Part shown: piece after piece, positions 1 to 14,022 of the stretch
Layout of the letters: each line of letters begins with the position of its first letter
How positions within the stretch are numbered: the stretch's first letter is position 1
Translations under genes and position numbers: made by a program
The notes under the pieces: model-generated
The model's database searches: none
What the model was told of the DNA's origin: nothing
Seen by the model: the letters and a program-made list of their open reading frames with translations, nothing else
Source: Neocallimastix lanati (nom. inval.)
Taxonomy: Eukaryota > Neocallimastigomycota > Neocallimastigomycetes > Neocallimastigales > Neocallimastigaceae
Length of the DNA: 64,000 nucleotides
Direction: 5' to 3'
NCBI GenBank assembly: GCA_016946835.1
Contig: JACVTC010000009.1
Coordinates: 1,817,501-1,881,500 of the forward strand

Positions 1-298
1 ATATATATAGTTTTTTTTCTTTTTCATTTATTACTTTTTTTTTTTTTTTTTTTTTTATTTCTTAACCTTAGAACCAATTTGATAACTGAGTTTAAATTAT
101 AAAAAAAAAAAAAAAATTTTTTTTAATATAAATATATATGTATTATTTTCGTGTAACAATTTTTTTTTAATACTTAAAATATATATATAATTATAAAAAT
201 ATATATAAAAATATATATAAAAATATATATTTATTTATTTAATAAATTTTTTATTTTATAAAAAAAAAATTATGAATTATAATAATATTTAATATACA

Positions 299-386
<88 letters not shown>

Positions 387-425
387 GTTGTTGTATTATT
401 TTTATTATTTTTATTATCATTATTA

Positions 426-456
<31 letters not shown>

Positions 457-871
457 TTTTATTTATTTATTTATTTATTAATTTTAATTAAATTTAAATT
501 AATTTTATTATATGTTTAAAAAATATTAATATTTTTATAAAAATTATTAAAAAATAAAATTATTTAAAAAATTATATATATATATATGAATATTTTAATT
601 ATTAAAAATAATAATGAAAATAATTAAAAAAAAAAAAAAAATTACTCATATTTGGTCTTTTCTCTTTTTTTATTACCCACTTTTTTTTTTTCTAAATTTA
701 ATTATCTATTTATATATATATATAATTTTATAGAACTTTTTTTTTTTTTATTATTTCAAAGAAAACCTTAAGAATAGAATAAAAAGTTTAAATTTTAATT
801 ATAAAATATATATCTTTAAAATCAATATAGTTTTTTTTTTTTTTTTAAAAAATATATATATATATATATAA
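1..871. other. AT-only upstream region with ATT microsatellite
   Basis: No gene seen. The stretch is A/T homopolymer runs and TA dinucleotide tracts, with an (ATT)n microsatellite at about 301-386. It should contain the promoter and 5' leader of the gene starting at 872, but no motif stands out from the background. Confidence 0.6.
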
Positions 872-2543
872 ATGTTAACTACTTCTTCACCTTATAAAGA
901 AGAACATAATACGAATACTGTAACATTTAGTGATTATTCAAATGAAGAGGAAAATGTTAATTTTAATTCTACTTGGAAAAGAGTTGTAAAAACATCGGCT
1001 TGTTCTTGTCAAACGGATCCTATTAAATATATGGATGAAGGTGTACAAAGTCTCATTCAAAGTGATGCTGCTGTAATTATTTAATAATACTAATTTATCT
1101 ATCTATCTATATATATATCTATTGCTTTTTTCTTTTTTCTTTTAAAAAAAATATATATATATTTTAGTATTATTGTTATTATTTTATATATATATTTAAT
1201 TTTTAATATCAATATTTATCATTATGTAAAAGAAAGAAAATTAATAAAATATATATATATATATAAATTATATTATTATATATATTATTTTTATTCTTTC
1301 TCTCTCTCTCTCTATATATATATATGCTATTATTATTATTATTATTATTATTTATTATTTTACTTAAAAAAAAAAAAAATAAAAATAAAAAAGGTTCAAG
1401 TCGATATTAAAAATCATACGTCTAAAACATTTTTACAGTTGGATGAACAGCAACGAATTCGATTAGAAAATTTTTTAAAAAGTGTTGAAAGTTACGTATC
1501 AAAAATATTACTTAAAAATATCAAGGATGAATCTTTTAAAGGTATTATCATAATAATATGATATGATATGATTATTATTATGATTTATTATTATTATTGG
1601 AATTAGAATTTAAATAATAAAAAAAAAATTATTTTTTTTTTTTTTTTAATATTCTATAGAAATAAATGGATATCTTTTTTTTTTTTAACTTTTTTTTTTT
1701 TTTTGTTTTTCTTCTTTTTTACTTTCATAGCATACTTATTGAATATATCTTTCAATATATTTATAAAATAAAATGAAATAAATAATATATAAAAAAGAAA
1801 AAAAAAACTAAAAATAATAATATCAATAAATTAAACACTTATTAACAATATCTTTCTTTTTTCAATATTTTTTTTATTCTATTCATTCTTCCTTTTTTTT
1901 TTTTAAATTAATAATAATTATATAATTATTCAATATTCTATATATATATATATACTGGTACATAAATGCATCTAAATATGTTTTAATATCAAAATTTATA
2001 TTTTATTTAAATTTTTTATTATTATCATCATTTTTTTATTATTATTATAATATTTTTTTTTTTTTTTTCTTCTTCTACTTTTACTTTTATTTTATTTTAT
2101 TTTTTTTATTTTTTTTTTATTTTATTTTATTTTATATATATATATATATATTTTCATTATTATTTCTTAGGTTATGAAGCAAATTGGGATGAAAATATCA
2201 TAGAAAATATTTGTAAACATATATTAAAGAATCCAGTAAAATATGATGATATGACATGTACTTCCCTAGATTGGAATTATTCAGGAACTATTATTGCATC
2301 TAGGTATATATGGATAGATATAGATATAGATTTAGATATAGTTATAGATATAGATATGGAACGTATATTTAAATAAAATCTTTAATGAAAAAAAAAAATA
2401 TATATGAAAATAAACCAAAAACAATAACAAAAAACAAAAAACAAAAAACAAAAAAATAAAAGAAATAAAAAGAAAAGGAAAAAAAAAAAAGGAAAAAAGT
2501 TTAAAATAAAAAAAAAAGATATTTAAAAAAGGGAAAAGGAAAA

Positions 2544-2574
<31 letters not shown>

Positions 2575-2835
2575 CATATATATATTTTTATAAATATGAT
2601 TTTAATGCAACTTGGAGTAGATTTGTTATATTAATATTTAACCTTAAATATATGGATATAAAATTTTTTATATTATTTAATCTGACCTTTTTTTTTTTTT
2701 TGTATTATATATATTTCAGTTATGGATCTTACAATCATGAAAATTGGTGTAAACATCAAGGTTATATTAATTTATGGTCATTATCTCAACGTAACTTTGA
2801 TCCTAATAAACCAACCTACACTTTAGAAGTTCCAG

Positions 2836-2872
<37 letters not shown>

Positions 2873-2958
2873 TTATTATTTAATATATATTTATAGATGA
2901 TTTATATACATAAAAAAAAAAAATTTATAAAATTATTAAATCAGTTTAATAATACGAA

Positions 2959-2992
<34 letters not shown>

Positions 2993-3238
2993 AAAATTTT
3001 CTTTTTTCTTTTTCTTTTTTTTTATTTTTTAATATTTTTTTGTTATATTTAGAGTTGTATTATGGCTATTAAATGGCATCCTAAACTTCCCTCTTATTTA
3101 TTGGGTGGTTTATTTAATGGTAACATTATATATATATGTTTATAAATACTAAATTTTATTTAACAAAAAAAAAAATAAAGAAAAAAAAACTTTTATTTTT
3201 GAATCTTTTTATTAATGTTATAAAATCAACAATTTTTT

Positions 3239-3285
<47 letters not shown>

Positions 3286-5469
3286 TTTATTTACTTATTT
3301 ACTTATTTAATATAAAAATATTTGACGAAAACTATTGTTAAAATTAAATGATATTATATATTTATTACAACAACAATAACAAAAAAAAAAAAAAATAATA
3401 AAAATAATAATTAAAAATTAAAAAATTAAAAATAAAGGTGATATTGTTATATGGAATATAAATAATCAAATGGAAGATACTTTAATTTTAAAATCTATTC
3501 AATCGGAATATACCCATCAAGAACCAGTAGCTAGCTTATCCTGGATACCCTCCTCTTCTACCGATGTATCCAGTAGAGATAATCAATATAATGTAAAACA
3601 AAAACAAAAACAAAAAAAAAAAAAAAAAAAAAAAAAAAGATTCCAATAAAAAAAAAAAAAAAATAAATAACAACAACAATATTAATAATAATAATAAATA
3701 TATACATATTATAAATAACATTAATTTATTAATAATTATAATATATAAATATATATTAATATTAAAAAAACAAAACAAAACAAAATAAAACAAAAAAGAT
3801 TCTTTCAATTGGAAATGATGGAAAAATACTGATATGGGAAATTCATAGTTCCTTTATTTATCCAAAATTGATGACTAATCTCTACATGAATTATATTCCG
3901 AGAACCATCCGTGAAGTTAATGTCAGTATTAAGAAAGGTATTCCCTTAGGGGCTACGGATATTTCTTATTCTTGTGAAAGAAATGATGAACTTATTGTCA
4001 CTACAGAACCCGGTTATATTATGAAATGTAATTTACGTCGTTTTACTCAACTTCCTAAACCAGTAATAGGTAAAGAAAAAATAAAATAAAATGAAATAAA
4101 AATATTAAATGATTATTAAATAATATTGTAATAATAATATACAATAGTATACAATAATAATCTATAGTATAAATGATTTTTTATTATATAATATATCAAT
4201 TTAAATTTCTAATTATTAAACAAATTATTTAATTATTTCTTCCTTTTTTTTATTCTTTTTTTTTTTTAATTTTAATTTTCTTATTCTCTCTCTCCCTCTC
4301 TCTTTTTGGCAAAATTTAATTCATAACATATATATAGAAAAAGATGTCTTTGCCAGTTCACCTTCTAATATTATTATTCAGCAATCTTCTGAAGGCATTC
4401 AAACGGTTAATCCAGCCGATTATCATTATATTCGTCATGTAGGACCTATTCAAAATGTTGAATGTTCACCTTTCCATCGTAGTCTCTTCTTAACTTGTGG
4501 ATCTGATGGAACCGTTCGATTATATTCCTTCTTACAAGTAAATATAAACAAATTTAACATAATTATTAAAAAAAAATTTTTTTTTCAAAAAAAAAATTAC
4601 TTCTTTTTTTTTTTTTTTTTTTTTATAAATTATCTTTTTTAAAATTTTGTGTATGAGATTTCTTTTAATTTTTATATATATATTATATTTTTATATTTCT
4701 AATTTCAATATATATTTCTTTTTAAATTTTTTATGTATTTTATTGAATATATTTATATATATATTTATTATCATTAATATCACCGTTGATCTATTTATTT
4801 AATATATTTATATATATTATTTAAGACCACACCATTAATCATTATTGAACCACCAGTAAAATATACTCCTACCGTAGTAAAATGGTTAAGTTCAAGGCCT
4901 TCCGTATTTGCTATTGGATCCGATAATGGAAATATTTATTTCTATGATTTACAAGTAATTTTCTATAAATAAAAAAAAAAATAACAATAACAATAAAAAT
5001 AAAATAAAATAATTAATAATAACAATAATAAATATAAAAATTCTTTTAAAAAAATTAAAAAAAAAAAGAAAAAAAGAAAAGGAAGAAAAAAAAATAATTA
5101 AATATATATATATATATATATATATATTTAAATCAATTATTAATTTCTCTTAATCATTTTTTTTGTTTATTTTAAATAATAATATATATAACTCAATAGA
5201 AAAGTAGTTTTATACCCGTCAATGTTATCGAAGCCTCTACAAAACCTATTGTATCTTTAACGTTTAATAATAATGCTGTTCATTCCATTCCTTATATGGC
5301 TTCCGTTGATCAAGATAATGTAGTTAAAATTTGGAAATTAAATAGTTATCTCGCCACTCCTCATGTACGAACTAAAGAGGATAATTCCAATACAATTTTA
5401 AAATCAACTGATTGGAAAACTGAACTTAAAAGTTTATATAATATATTACAAGATTTATATAATGAATAA
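872..5469 (+). CDS. DYNC2I2: Dynein-2 intermediate chain (WDR34-like), 10 exons
   Basis: WD-repeat intermediate chain of cytoplasmic dynein-2, the retrograde motor of intraflagellar transport. Exons by GT-AG sites and continuous frame: 872-1072, 1394-1541, 2171-2303, 2720-2834, 3053-3119, 3438-3592, 3799-4069, 4338-4537, 4826-4954, 5200-5469, giving 562 residues, close to human WDR34. The match to the family is collinear. The N-terminal CSCQTD and GVQS motifs recall the paired CQT/VQT motifs of WDR34. A helical stretch (LENFLKSVESYVSKIL) and GYEANW follow, then WD blades including SLDWNYSGTIIAS, GYINLWSL, IMAIKWHPKLPSYLLGGLFNG, VECSPFHRSLFLTCGSDGTV and VFAIGSDNGNIYFYDLQKSS. The SPFHR...DGTVRLYS blade is the clearest match. 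The gene appears intact. All nine introns are AT-only and 88-629 bp long. Confidence 0.93.
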
Positions 5470-6234
5470 TGAATAATAAATTGGAAAAATATCGTAATAA
5501 AATTCAAGTAAATTCAAATAGAATAAAATATTTTTTAAAAAAAAATAATAATAAAATAAAATAAAATAAAATAAAAAATATTTGAAAATAAAAATTGGAA
5601 TATATTTATATTTATGTAAATATATAAAAATTATTTATTTAAAAAATATATTTATATGTATATATATCAAATAAAATAAAATGATTTTAATACACATTTA
5701 ACTAAAAAAAAAAAAAAAAAAATTAATATGGTAATATTGTCATAAATACAATATAATATATTTTTATTAAAAGTAACTTAAAAATCACCATAAAATCTAA
5801 TTCTATTATAAAAATTATAAATTATATTTTACCTAATTAATTAACTTATATATAATTATTAATATAAATATAAACATGTAATAAAATAAAATATTAGAAA
5901 AGATCTTTAAATTCAAATTAATTGTAATAAAATAAAATATTATTTTTATTAATTTTAATAATTTTTAATTATATACTTTTACAATCATATTATTTGATCT
6001 AAATAAATAAATAATTTAATATTTATCATTTATTTTTAACAAGTTCTTTTTCTTAATTTATTAAGGTTTTTTAAAGGATAAGAAAAAAAAAAATAATATA
6101 AAAGAAAAAATAAAATTTCGAAATAATATATAATATATTGTGGTTATTATTAATTAATTATTTTTTTTTTTTTTGTTTTTAACATTTTTTTTAATAACCC
6201 TTTATATATATATATATATATATATTTTATCTTT
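5470..6234. other. AT-rich spacer downstream of DYNC2I2
   Basis: Homopolymer and AT tracts with no coding signal. Several AATAAA-like stretches lie just past the stop at 5469 and could serve as polyadenylation signals, but such words are everywhere in this DNA. Confidence 0.5.
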
Positions 6235-6985
6235 TAATAGTATTTCAGAGAAGGTCTTTTTTGAAATTGATTAACATAATTCGTTAGAGTATGAATTTAA
6301 TAGTGGTGAGGTTAAATAGGATGATGATTTATAATGACTTTGTTTATAGTAACTAGATTTTTCTCCTTTTTTTTTTGATTTCATTGGTAAATCTCTTGGA
6401 GATAAACCAATAAAGTAAGGAATCTTTCCTTACTTCCTTCTTATTCTAATATTTTAGAGTAGGAAAATTTCATAAACAGGTATATTAATATATTCCTTCT
6501 TGGTGGAATTTCAGCTTTAGATGAGCTACAATTTCGTACTGGGGAACAGAGACATTCTAAGTGAACAACTCCTAAAAAATTCACAGGGGTCTACTGTTCC
6601 GTATATTGTAAGGCTTGGGGAATATCTTGCTAATACAATACCAATTATTAGTAGCTCTATTGAGTTAACTTTTTGAGAGGTTTAGCTAAAAAAAAAAACT
6701 TTCATTACTAAGAGCGCCGATGTCGAACCAATATGGCAAAGGGATAGTGCAGTTAGTAGTCCTGTTAATTCTCATCCATACACATTTACTAACAGCGCAG
6801 TTCCGAACATAAAACCTATAGTAAGTAAATCAACTTGTGATGATCTTTCTTGTGATTCAAGGGAGAGTTTAATGGAAAACACACTATCTATTTTTAAAGA
6901 TGTCACTTCTTTGTTTAGTTATTATTTTAGATTTAACTGGTGATCATGTTACTACTCATAGTACACATCACCCCGAAATATTTTT
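6235..6985 (+). other. Unrecognised GC-richer coding relic
   Basis: A 750-bp island clearly richer in G+C than its surroundings, with codon-like composition in pieces but no continuous frame. One short open piece starts at about 6521 (MSYNFVLGNRDILSEQLL...). Another, around 6720-6950, reads EPIWQRDSAVSSPVNSHPYTF and ends near SLFSYYFRFNW. I do not recognise the family. The composition suggests a decayed mobile element or lost gene. It is treated as a broken remnant and its orientation is tentative. Confidence 0.4.
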
Positions 6986-8056
6986 TAACTTTGGAACTTA
7001 TTTTTATTTTTTATTGCATTAAATTTTCTATGATTAATTAAAAAATTTTTTTTTCTATTTTTATAATATTTCACTTAATCTTTTACATACATTTTATTTT
7101 TATCTTTAAATTATTTAACGTAATATTTTTTAATAAATATAATACATAAAAATATATTCATCTATTTAATAAAGCACTGGAAGTGTATTCTCTTCCTTGT
7201 CTAAAAAAGAAAAAAATAGATCTTTCTTAAAATCAAATATTAATTTTTCTATTTAAAGACCTAATATATTTATTTATTTATTTATTATTTTTAAATAAAT
7301 TTATAAATTTTTAGGGTAATCATATAAAAAGTTTTTAAAATATATTAAAATAAAAAAGGTTTTAATTATTATTATTATTATTTTTTTTTTTTTATTTTAA
7401 AAAGCCCTACTATCAGTACTCAATAATGTACAAAGGATTTTTTTAATGAAAACTTTATTTAATATAAAATTTAATACAAGATTTATTATTATTTAAAATT
7501 ATAAATTTAATTATACTAAAATAAAATTTTTTTTTAGTTTAATTTTTTATATATTAAAATACACCTTTTTTTTTTTTTTTTATAAATATAACTTTCCTTC
7601 ATTATATATACAAGAAAACTAAAATATTACTAAATTATAAAACCTTTCTTTTTTTTATTAAAAAAATTCTACCTAAAAAACCTATTTTAGAATTCCTATT
7701 TTATATATATATATATATAAAATAATTTTTTAATTATTACTATATTAGTATTAATAGTATTAATGTATTTTTTTTTTTTTAATTTCCTTTTATTGGTAAG
7801 GCCTCTTTTATATTATTATAAAAATATTAAATTCTATTTATATAAAATATTGCAATATATAACTGTAATTTCATACACTTCATATGAAAATTTTATTTTT
7901 TTGTAATTTGATGAATAGAATTTTAGTTTGAAAATCTAACATACATATCTAAATAAAATAATGAAATAAAGAAAATTAAAATATAAAAAAAAAAAAAAAT
8001 AAAATAAAAAATAAGAAAAAAATGATATTAGTAAATATTCATATTTATATATTTAA

Positions 8057-8180
8057 CATTTAAAATTATTTAAATGATATCTTATATTTTTAAAAAAAGC
8101 TAATATCTAAAATTATTTAAATGATATCTTATATTTTTAAAAAAGGCTAATATAAGATCATTTTAAATAATTTTAAAGTT
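8057..8180. repeat. 49-bp direct repeat plus inverted arm
   Basis: The word AAATGATATCTTATATTTTT with its flanks occurs twice, about 49 bp apart. A third, reverse-complement arm follows (AATATAAGATCATTTTAAAT). The result is a potential hairpin. No element family is recognised. Confidence 0.55.
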
Positions 8181-8668
8181 TAAAAATAATTAAAATATAT
8201 ATTAAAAAATATATATATAAATAGATAGATAGATAAATAAATAGATTTATATATAAATATATATATTTTTTTTTCTTATTATATATATATATATATTTTT
8301 GAACCAGAAAAGATTACACCTTTATTAACTTTTAATGAATGTGTTATTATTAGTAATAAAAGAAATAATAGTAATAATTATATGAATATCGCATATATTA
8401 TTTATATTTATATTTTCTTATATTTATATATATATATATATGAATATATGAATGATAGATATATCAATTTTTTTCTAATAAATAAAATTAATAAAATTGG
8501 AATAAAAAATAAAAATTTGAATTGAAAATGTAATAAAATAGAATAATAAATAAACAAATATCTTTTATTGGAGAACTAATTATATTGAAATAAAACTAAT
8601 TTTTTTTTTTTTTTTTTTTATATTTTAAAGCTTTTATTTTCAATTTTCAATTTTCAATTTTTTTTTTT

Positions 8669-8699
<31 letters not shown>

Positions 8700-9587
8700 T
8701 TGTTATTATTTTTATAATAAATTTTTTGAGGTTTTCTATTTCGATTTTATTTATATTTGTTCCACATTGCATTTTGAAACATTTATCAATAAATTAAAAC
8801 TTTAAAATTATAATTTTTAAATCATATTTAATTTCTTAATTTCTATATATGTACATATGAGTATATGTTGTATACAAAAAATTTTTTTTTTAATATTGAA
8901 AATTACATTGTTTTTTTTATATTATTAATAATTTATTGGTTCAAATGATGAAATCATATTTAACATAAAAAAAAAAAATTAATTTAATTAAAATTAATAA
9001 AAAAAAAATTTTTTTTTTATTTTTTCTTTTTCTTTTTTTTTTTTTTTTTTTTTTAAAAAATTTCTATTTTGAAAAATGTTAACGGAGAATTCATTGAACT
9101 CAACATTCTTTTGTACAAAAGTTTATTCCATATTAAATATAATTAAAAAAAAAAAAAAATTGCATTAAAATCTTTACTTTTTTGGTTTAATATTTAATAT
9201 ATTATTTATTATTTAATTATTTATTATTATTATTTTATTTTATTTTGATATGGTTTATTCAACAAAAAAAGTAATTTCATATAAAATTAATTTGAAAAAA
9301 ATTTTTTTTTTGTATTTCCTAAATAAATATCAATAATTACTAATAAATATAAAATAAAATAAAATTAATATAGTACAAATAAAATATTAAATATTAATAA
9401 TTAGTTTAGTAATTAATAAACGAAATAAATGATTAATAAATAGATAATAATTAATAATTAATATATGTAAAAAAAATAAAATGATAACTAAATTGTTATA
9501 TTAAAATTGTTATACTTGTTCAAAAAAAAAAAAAAAAAAAAAGATAGCTAAAATAAAAAAAAAATCACAATTATAATTCCAATTCTG

Positions 9588-9649
<62 letters not shown>

Positions 9650-10802
9650 CAATTATCACTATATAAATTTTTATTAAATGAATTTTTAATAAATTTTAAT
9701 AACCATCTAAATTTATAATAAATTTTTAAATAGTAATTTTTAATGTGTCAATAATTTTCACATTAAATTTAATAAATTAATTTAAAAAAATTTATATACC
9801 TAGGGAAAATTAAAAAAAATATTATATATATATATATAAAATATATATATATATTTTTTCATTCAACACTTTCAAGGTTATCATTTAATAGTAATAAATC
9901 TTTATTTACTTTATGGAATTTTAATAAAAGTTATTCTTCATACAATTATTTATACCAAGAACATCTATAAAATTATCATCATTTTATTGTTTTTGGTGCC
10001 ATAGAAAAGAATAGCCTTTCCATCATAATTTGAACTTTTATCCATATGAATTATGAATAATAATTATAACAGATAAAATAACAATAATTATTTATATAAT
10101 TATATATTATTTTTTATAATTATTTTTCTTATTGACTTTAAATAAATAAAATGTTTAAATTCTATTATAATATAATATATATAAATATATTAAATCATTT
10201 TATATAAGATATAAATAATTAATATTAAATAATATTTATATAATTGAAGGTTTTTTAGTAATTAATAATAGACATAATTCCAAATATAAATAATTATAAT
10301 GAATAAAGTATATTGAAATTAATTGTTATAATATTAAATTATAACAATTATATAATTATTTATTGTTTCTCAATAGATTTATTATAATTATTTTAATTAT
10401 AAATATATTATAATTATATATTAATTCTTAATGATTCAGTATAATTAGTATTATTTACATATTATTTTTTTTAATGGCATTATTATACATAGATCTAAAG
10501 CATATTAATTAAAAAATAGAAAGACCGTTAACTATTGATTATTCCTATTATAATAGTAACGATTATTCTTTTCATAAAATATTAATTTTTAATAAATCAT
10601 TTTTTTTTGATCATATAAAATAATAACTATAAGTAATTTGATTTATTGTACATTTTTATTATTATTATTATTATTAAATATACAGATAATAATTATATTT
10701 TAATCTACTATTAATTATTATAATAAATTATTATGATATGAAAATTTTTACTAATTTATAAGTATTTAAGAATTAATATATTAAATAATTTATAATTAAT
10801 TA

Positions 10803-10839
10803 CTTTTATAAATTTTATTAATAATAATGAAATTAACAA

Positions 10840-10876
<37 letters not shown>

Positions 10877-10917
10877 TTAATTTTTTAATTTCATTATTAT
10901 TAATATAATTTATAAGT
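10803..10917. repeat. Imperfect inverted repeat around an A-tract
   Basis: Left arm (TTATAAATTTTATTAATAAT and following AATGAAATTAA) and right arm (TTAATTTCATTATTATTAAT and following ATAATTTATAA) are near-complementary over about 35-40 nt. They flank a poly-A run of about 30 nt. It could be a small foldback element or a relic of replication slippage. No target duplication was identified. Confidence 0.5.
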
Positions 10918-11026
10918 TTCAAAATAATGACAATCATGTAATATACAACAAAGTATGAAGTCATAACAATATAATACTCTATTTAAATTTGATATATTTT
11001 AATAATTAACTAATGAAAATCATCAA

Positions 11027-11255
11027 TTATAATTGTTTCTCTATTTTAGCTTAATCTTTTTAATTAATTTTGATTAAAGATAAAATAAAAAATCTTGGAA
11101 ACTATTTATTATAATTATTATTGTTAATATAAATTAATAATTAATTATAATTATTTCTCTATTTTAGCTAAATTTTTTTAATTAATTTTAGATAAAGATA
11201 AAATAAAAAATCTTGGAAACTATTTTTTATAATTAATATTGTAAATCTGAATTAA
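11027..11255. repeat. Tandem duplication, unit about 119 bp
   Basis: Two adjacent copies share the sequence running from TTTCTCTATTTTAGCT to AAAATCTTGGAAACTATT, with a few substitutions. They are a diverged local duplication in non-coding DNA. Confidence 0.6.
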
Positions 11256-11948
11256 TAATTTACATACAGTTTCAAACCAAAAATTCATATTTTTATTGAT
11301 ATCAATTATTGGTAATATTTAAAAAAAAAATTATATAAATATTAAATATTAATAAATATTATTTATTAAATTTATTTAATAATAATATATTTTTTATTAA
11401 TTTAAAATATTAGTATATAAATTAAAAAGTATTAATTTTTTATTAATTAAATATATATTTATTTTTTTATTAATATTACGTGGATAAAAAAAAATATTGT
11501 TATATTTGAAAAAAAAAAAAAAAAAAAAGTTAAAAAGTTGTAAAATATTATAATAATAATAATAATAATAGAGTTTTAATTTAATTATTAATTTATAAAT
11601 ATTAATTAATAAATTTTATATTACTTTTTAAAAATTATATAAAAAAAGCATGTTTTTTTTTTATGTTGTTTTTTATTTTTTTTATATATTTTTAATTTTT
11701 TATGGGTACAAAAATAAATAAATTTATTGGATAAATTTTAAAAAATTTATTAATAAAATATAAATATGATTAAAATTTACTTGCTATAATATTTTATTGT
11801 ATTTATTAATAATACAATAATTAAAAATTTTTTTTTTTTTTTTTTTTTTTTTATAGTATGAATTTATATAATATTTATATTGATTTCTGTAAAAAAGTTA
11901 TATATACATGAAAAAAAAATATAAATTTAATAATTTAATAAGAATATT

Positions 11949-11985
<37 letters not shown>

Positions 11986-13987
11986 AATTTCATAATATAT
12001 TTAAAAAAATATTTTTTATACATTTAAATATGAAATTAAAAACACTAACTCAAAGATCATAGATAACTCATATTTATTTATGAAAATATAATCAAATATA
12101 AAAATAATTTTATATTTTATATATTGTTAGGTTTAGTAATTAGTTTATAAATATTAATTATTTTTCAAAAATTAAAAGCCTTACAAGAAAGATACATATA
12201 TAATATAATATTATTTTTATTGTATTTTTTGAATATGATTATTTTTAATATATGTATAATTTATTGAAAAATAATAATATTAATTAGAATACTTTTTAAT
12301 TTGTTAAATAATAATAATTTATATGTATATCTTTTTTTTTTTTAATTGGAAACATGATTTAAAATAAAATATTAATAAAAAATTAAAATTAAAAATTAAA
12401 AACCAAAACAAAATATTAAAAAAATTGACGGCAGAGTTTATATATCATTTAACCTAAATTATTAATTTTGATATTTTTTCAATATTTTTTATTATTTTAT
12501 ATTAATAGTTTTTAGTTAAACTATAAACTTTTTATTTGACTATATATTACTATTATTTATTTAATATTTTTATCTCAAAAAAAAAAAAAAAAAAGAAACT
12601 ACATTTATGTCTTATGTATTACAAGAGAAAAAAAATAGAGAGTTAATGCTTGCAATTAAATAAAAAATAAAAAGAAATATATGGATATGATACTTAACAT
12701 AATTAATATATATAATTTATTTATTTATTTACTTATTATTTTTATTTCAAAAAAAATTTTTTCTATGTATAAATAGTGAAATAATAAAAAAATGATTATA
12801 TGTTCATAAAAAAAAAAAAAATACGTGGATATGATATATTAATATCATAAAAATATATAATTAATAACTTAATTGAAAATACAAAATAAAAAAATATATA
12901 TTTAATTAAAATTAATTAAAATAAATTTCAATAATAAAATGAATAATGTCAACTTTTGAATTAATATGAAGTTATTAATTAATATTTCAATAATTAAGTA
13001 AAATATAGATGATTTTCAAATTAACATGGTATAAATTATATGTAACGGCCACTACTGGTATTGGTCAAGGTTATTAATAATATTAATATTTAATAATTCA
13101 TAAATGAATATTAAATTATTATAAATAGTAATTAAATAATACTTTATATTAATGCTAATTTTATTGTTTTAATTAAAAAAAAAAAAAAAAAAAAAATAAA
13201 AAAAGTAAAGATAGAAAAAAATTAAAAATTAATGAATTAATTTTAGCAATGTCTGATTATACTATATTATTGTATTAATAATTACAGAAAATAAAGGGGA
13301 AAAATATTCAAAATATATAATTAATTAATTAATATTATTGCTTTTAATATTAGGCAAAAGAAAAAAAAAGAAACGAGATAAAGAAACAAAGATATCGTTT
13401 TTAATTTAATGAATATCATGAATATTTAATACTTAAAACTTTTGGATAAATTTTACAATTAAAATATTTTTCATAAAAATTTTAATGAATTTTGAATTTT
13501 ATCAGTAAAATTTTAATAAATAGCAATAAATAAAAATGATAATATTAATATATATTCTTGGAATGTTAGATTTATATATTAACTATAATTACTAAAAGCA
13601 AAATATAATTTTTTTTTCTTTTATGATTAATATTTATAAAATCTATGAAAATAGCTTTATCATTATTTTTTTCTTTTTTATATATTTGAGAAATATATGA
13701 ATTTATTTGGAAAGATTTAGTCAATGTTAACATTAAGTAGTATTATTTTGGAAATATTGCGTTATATATATTATAAAAAAAATATATATTTAATATATTA
13801 TTAGTTTGTATTGTTTCTTTATATATAAAGTTTAGTTTTATTATTTATAATAATTATAAAGACTTTTAATAGAAGTTTAGTTTTATTATTCTATTAAAAG
13901 CCTTTATAATTATTATTTTTATTATTATTATAATTATTATTAATATTATTATTGTTATTGTTATTATCTTTATTATTATTATTATTA

Positions 13988-14022
<35 letters not shown>

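Noticed and set aside
2332-2577. Phe-rich minus-strand frame
   Set aside because: Translation of A-runs within an intron of the dynein gene; similar Phe/Ile frames at 3536-3808 and 21216-21473 rejected for the same reason.
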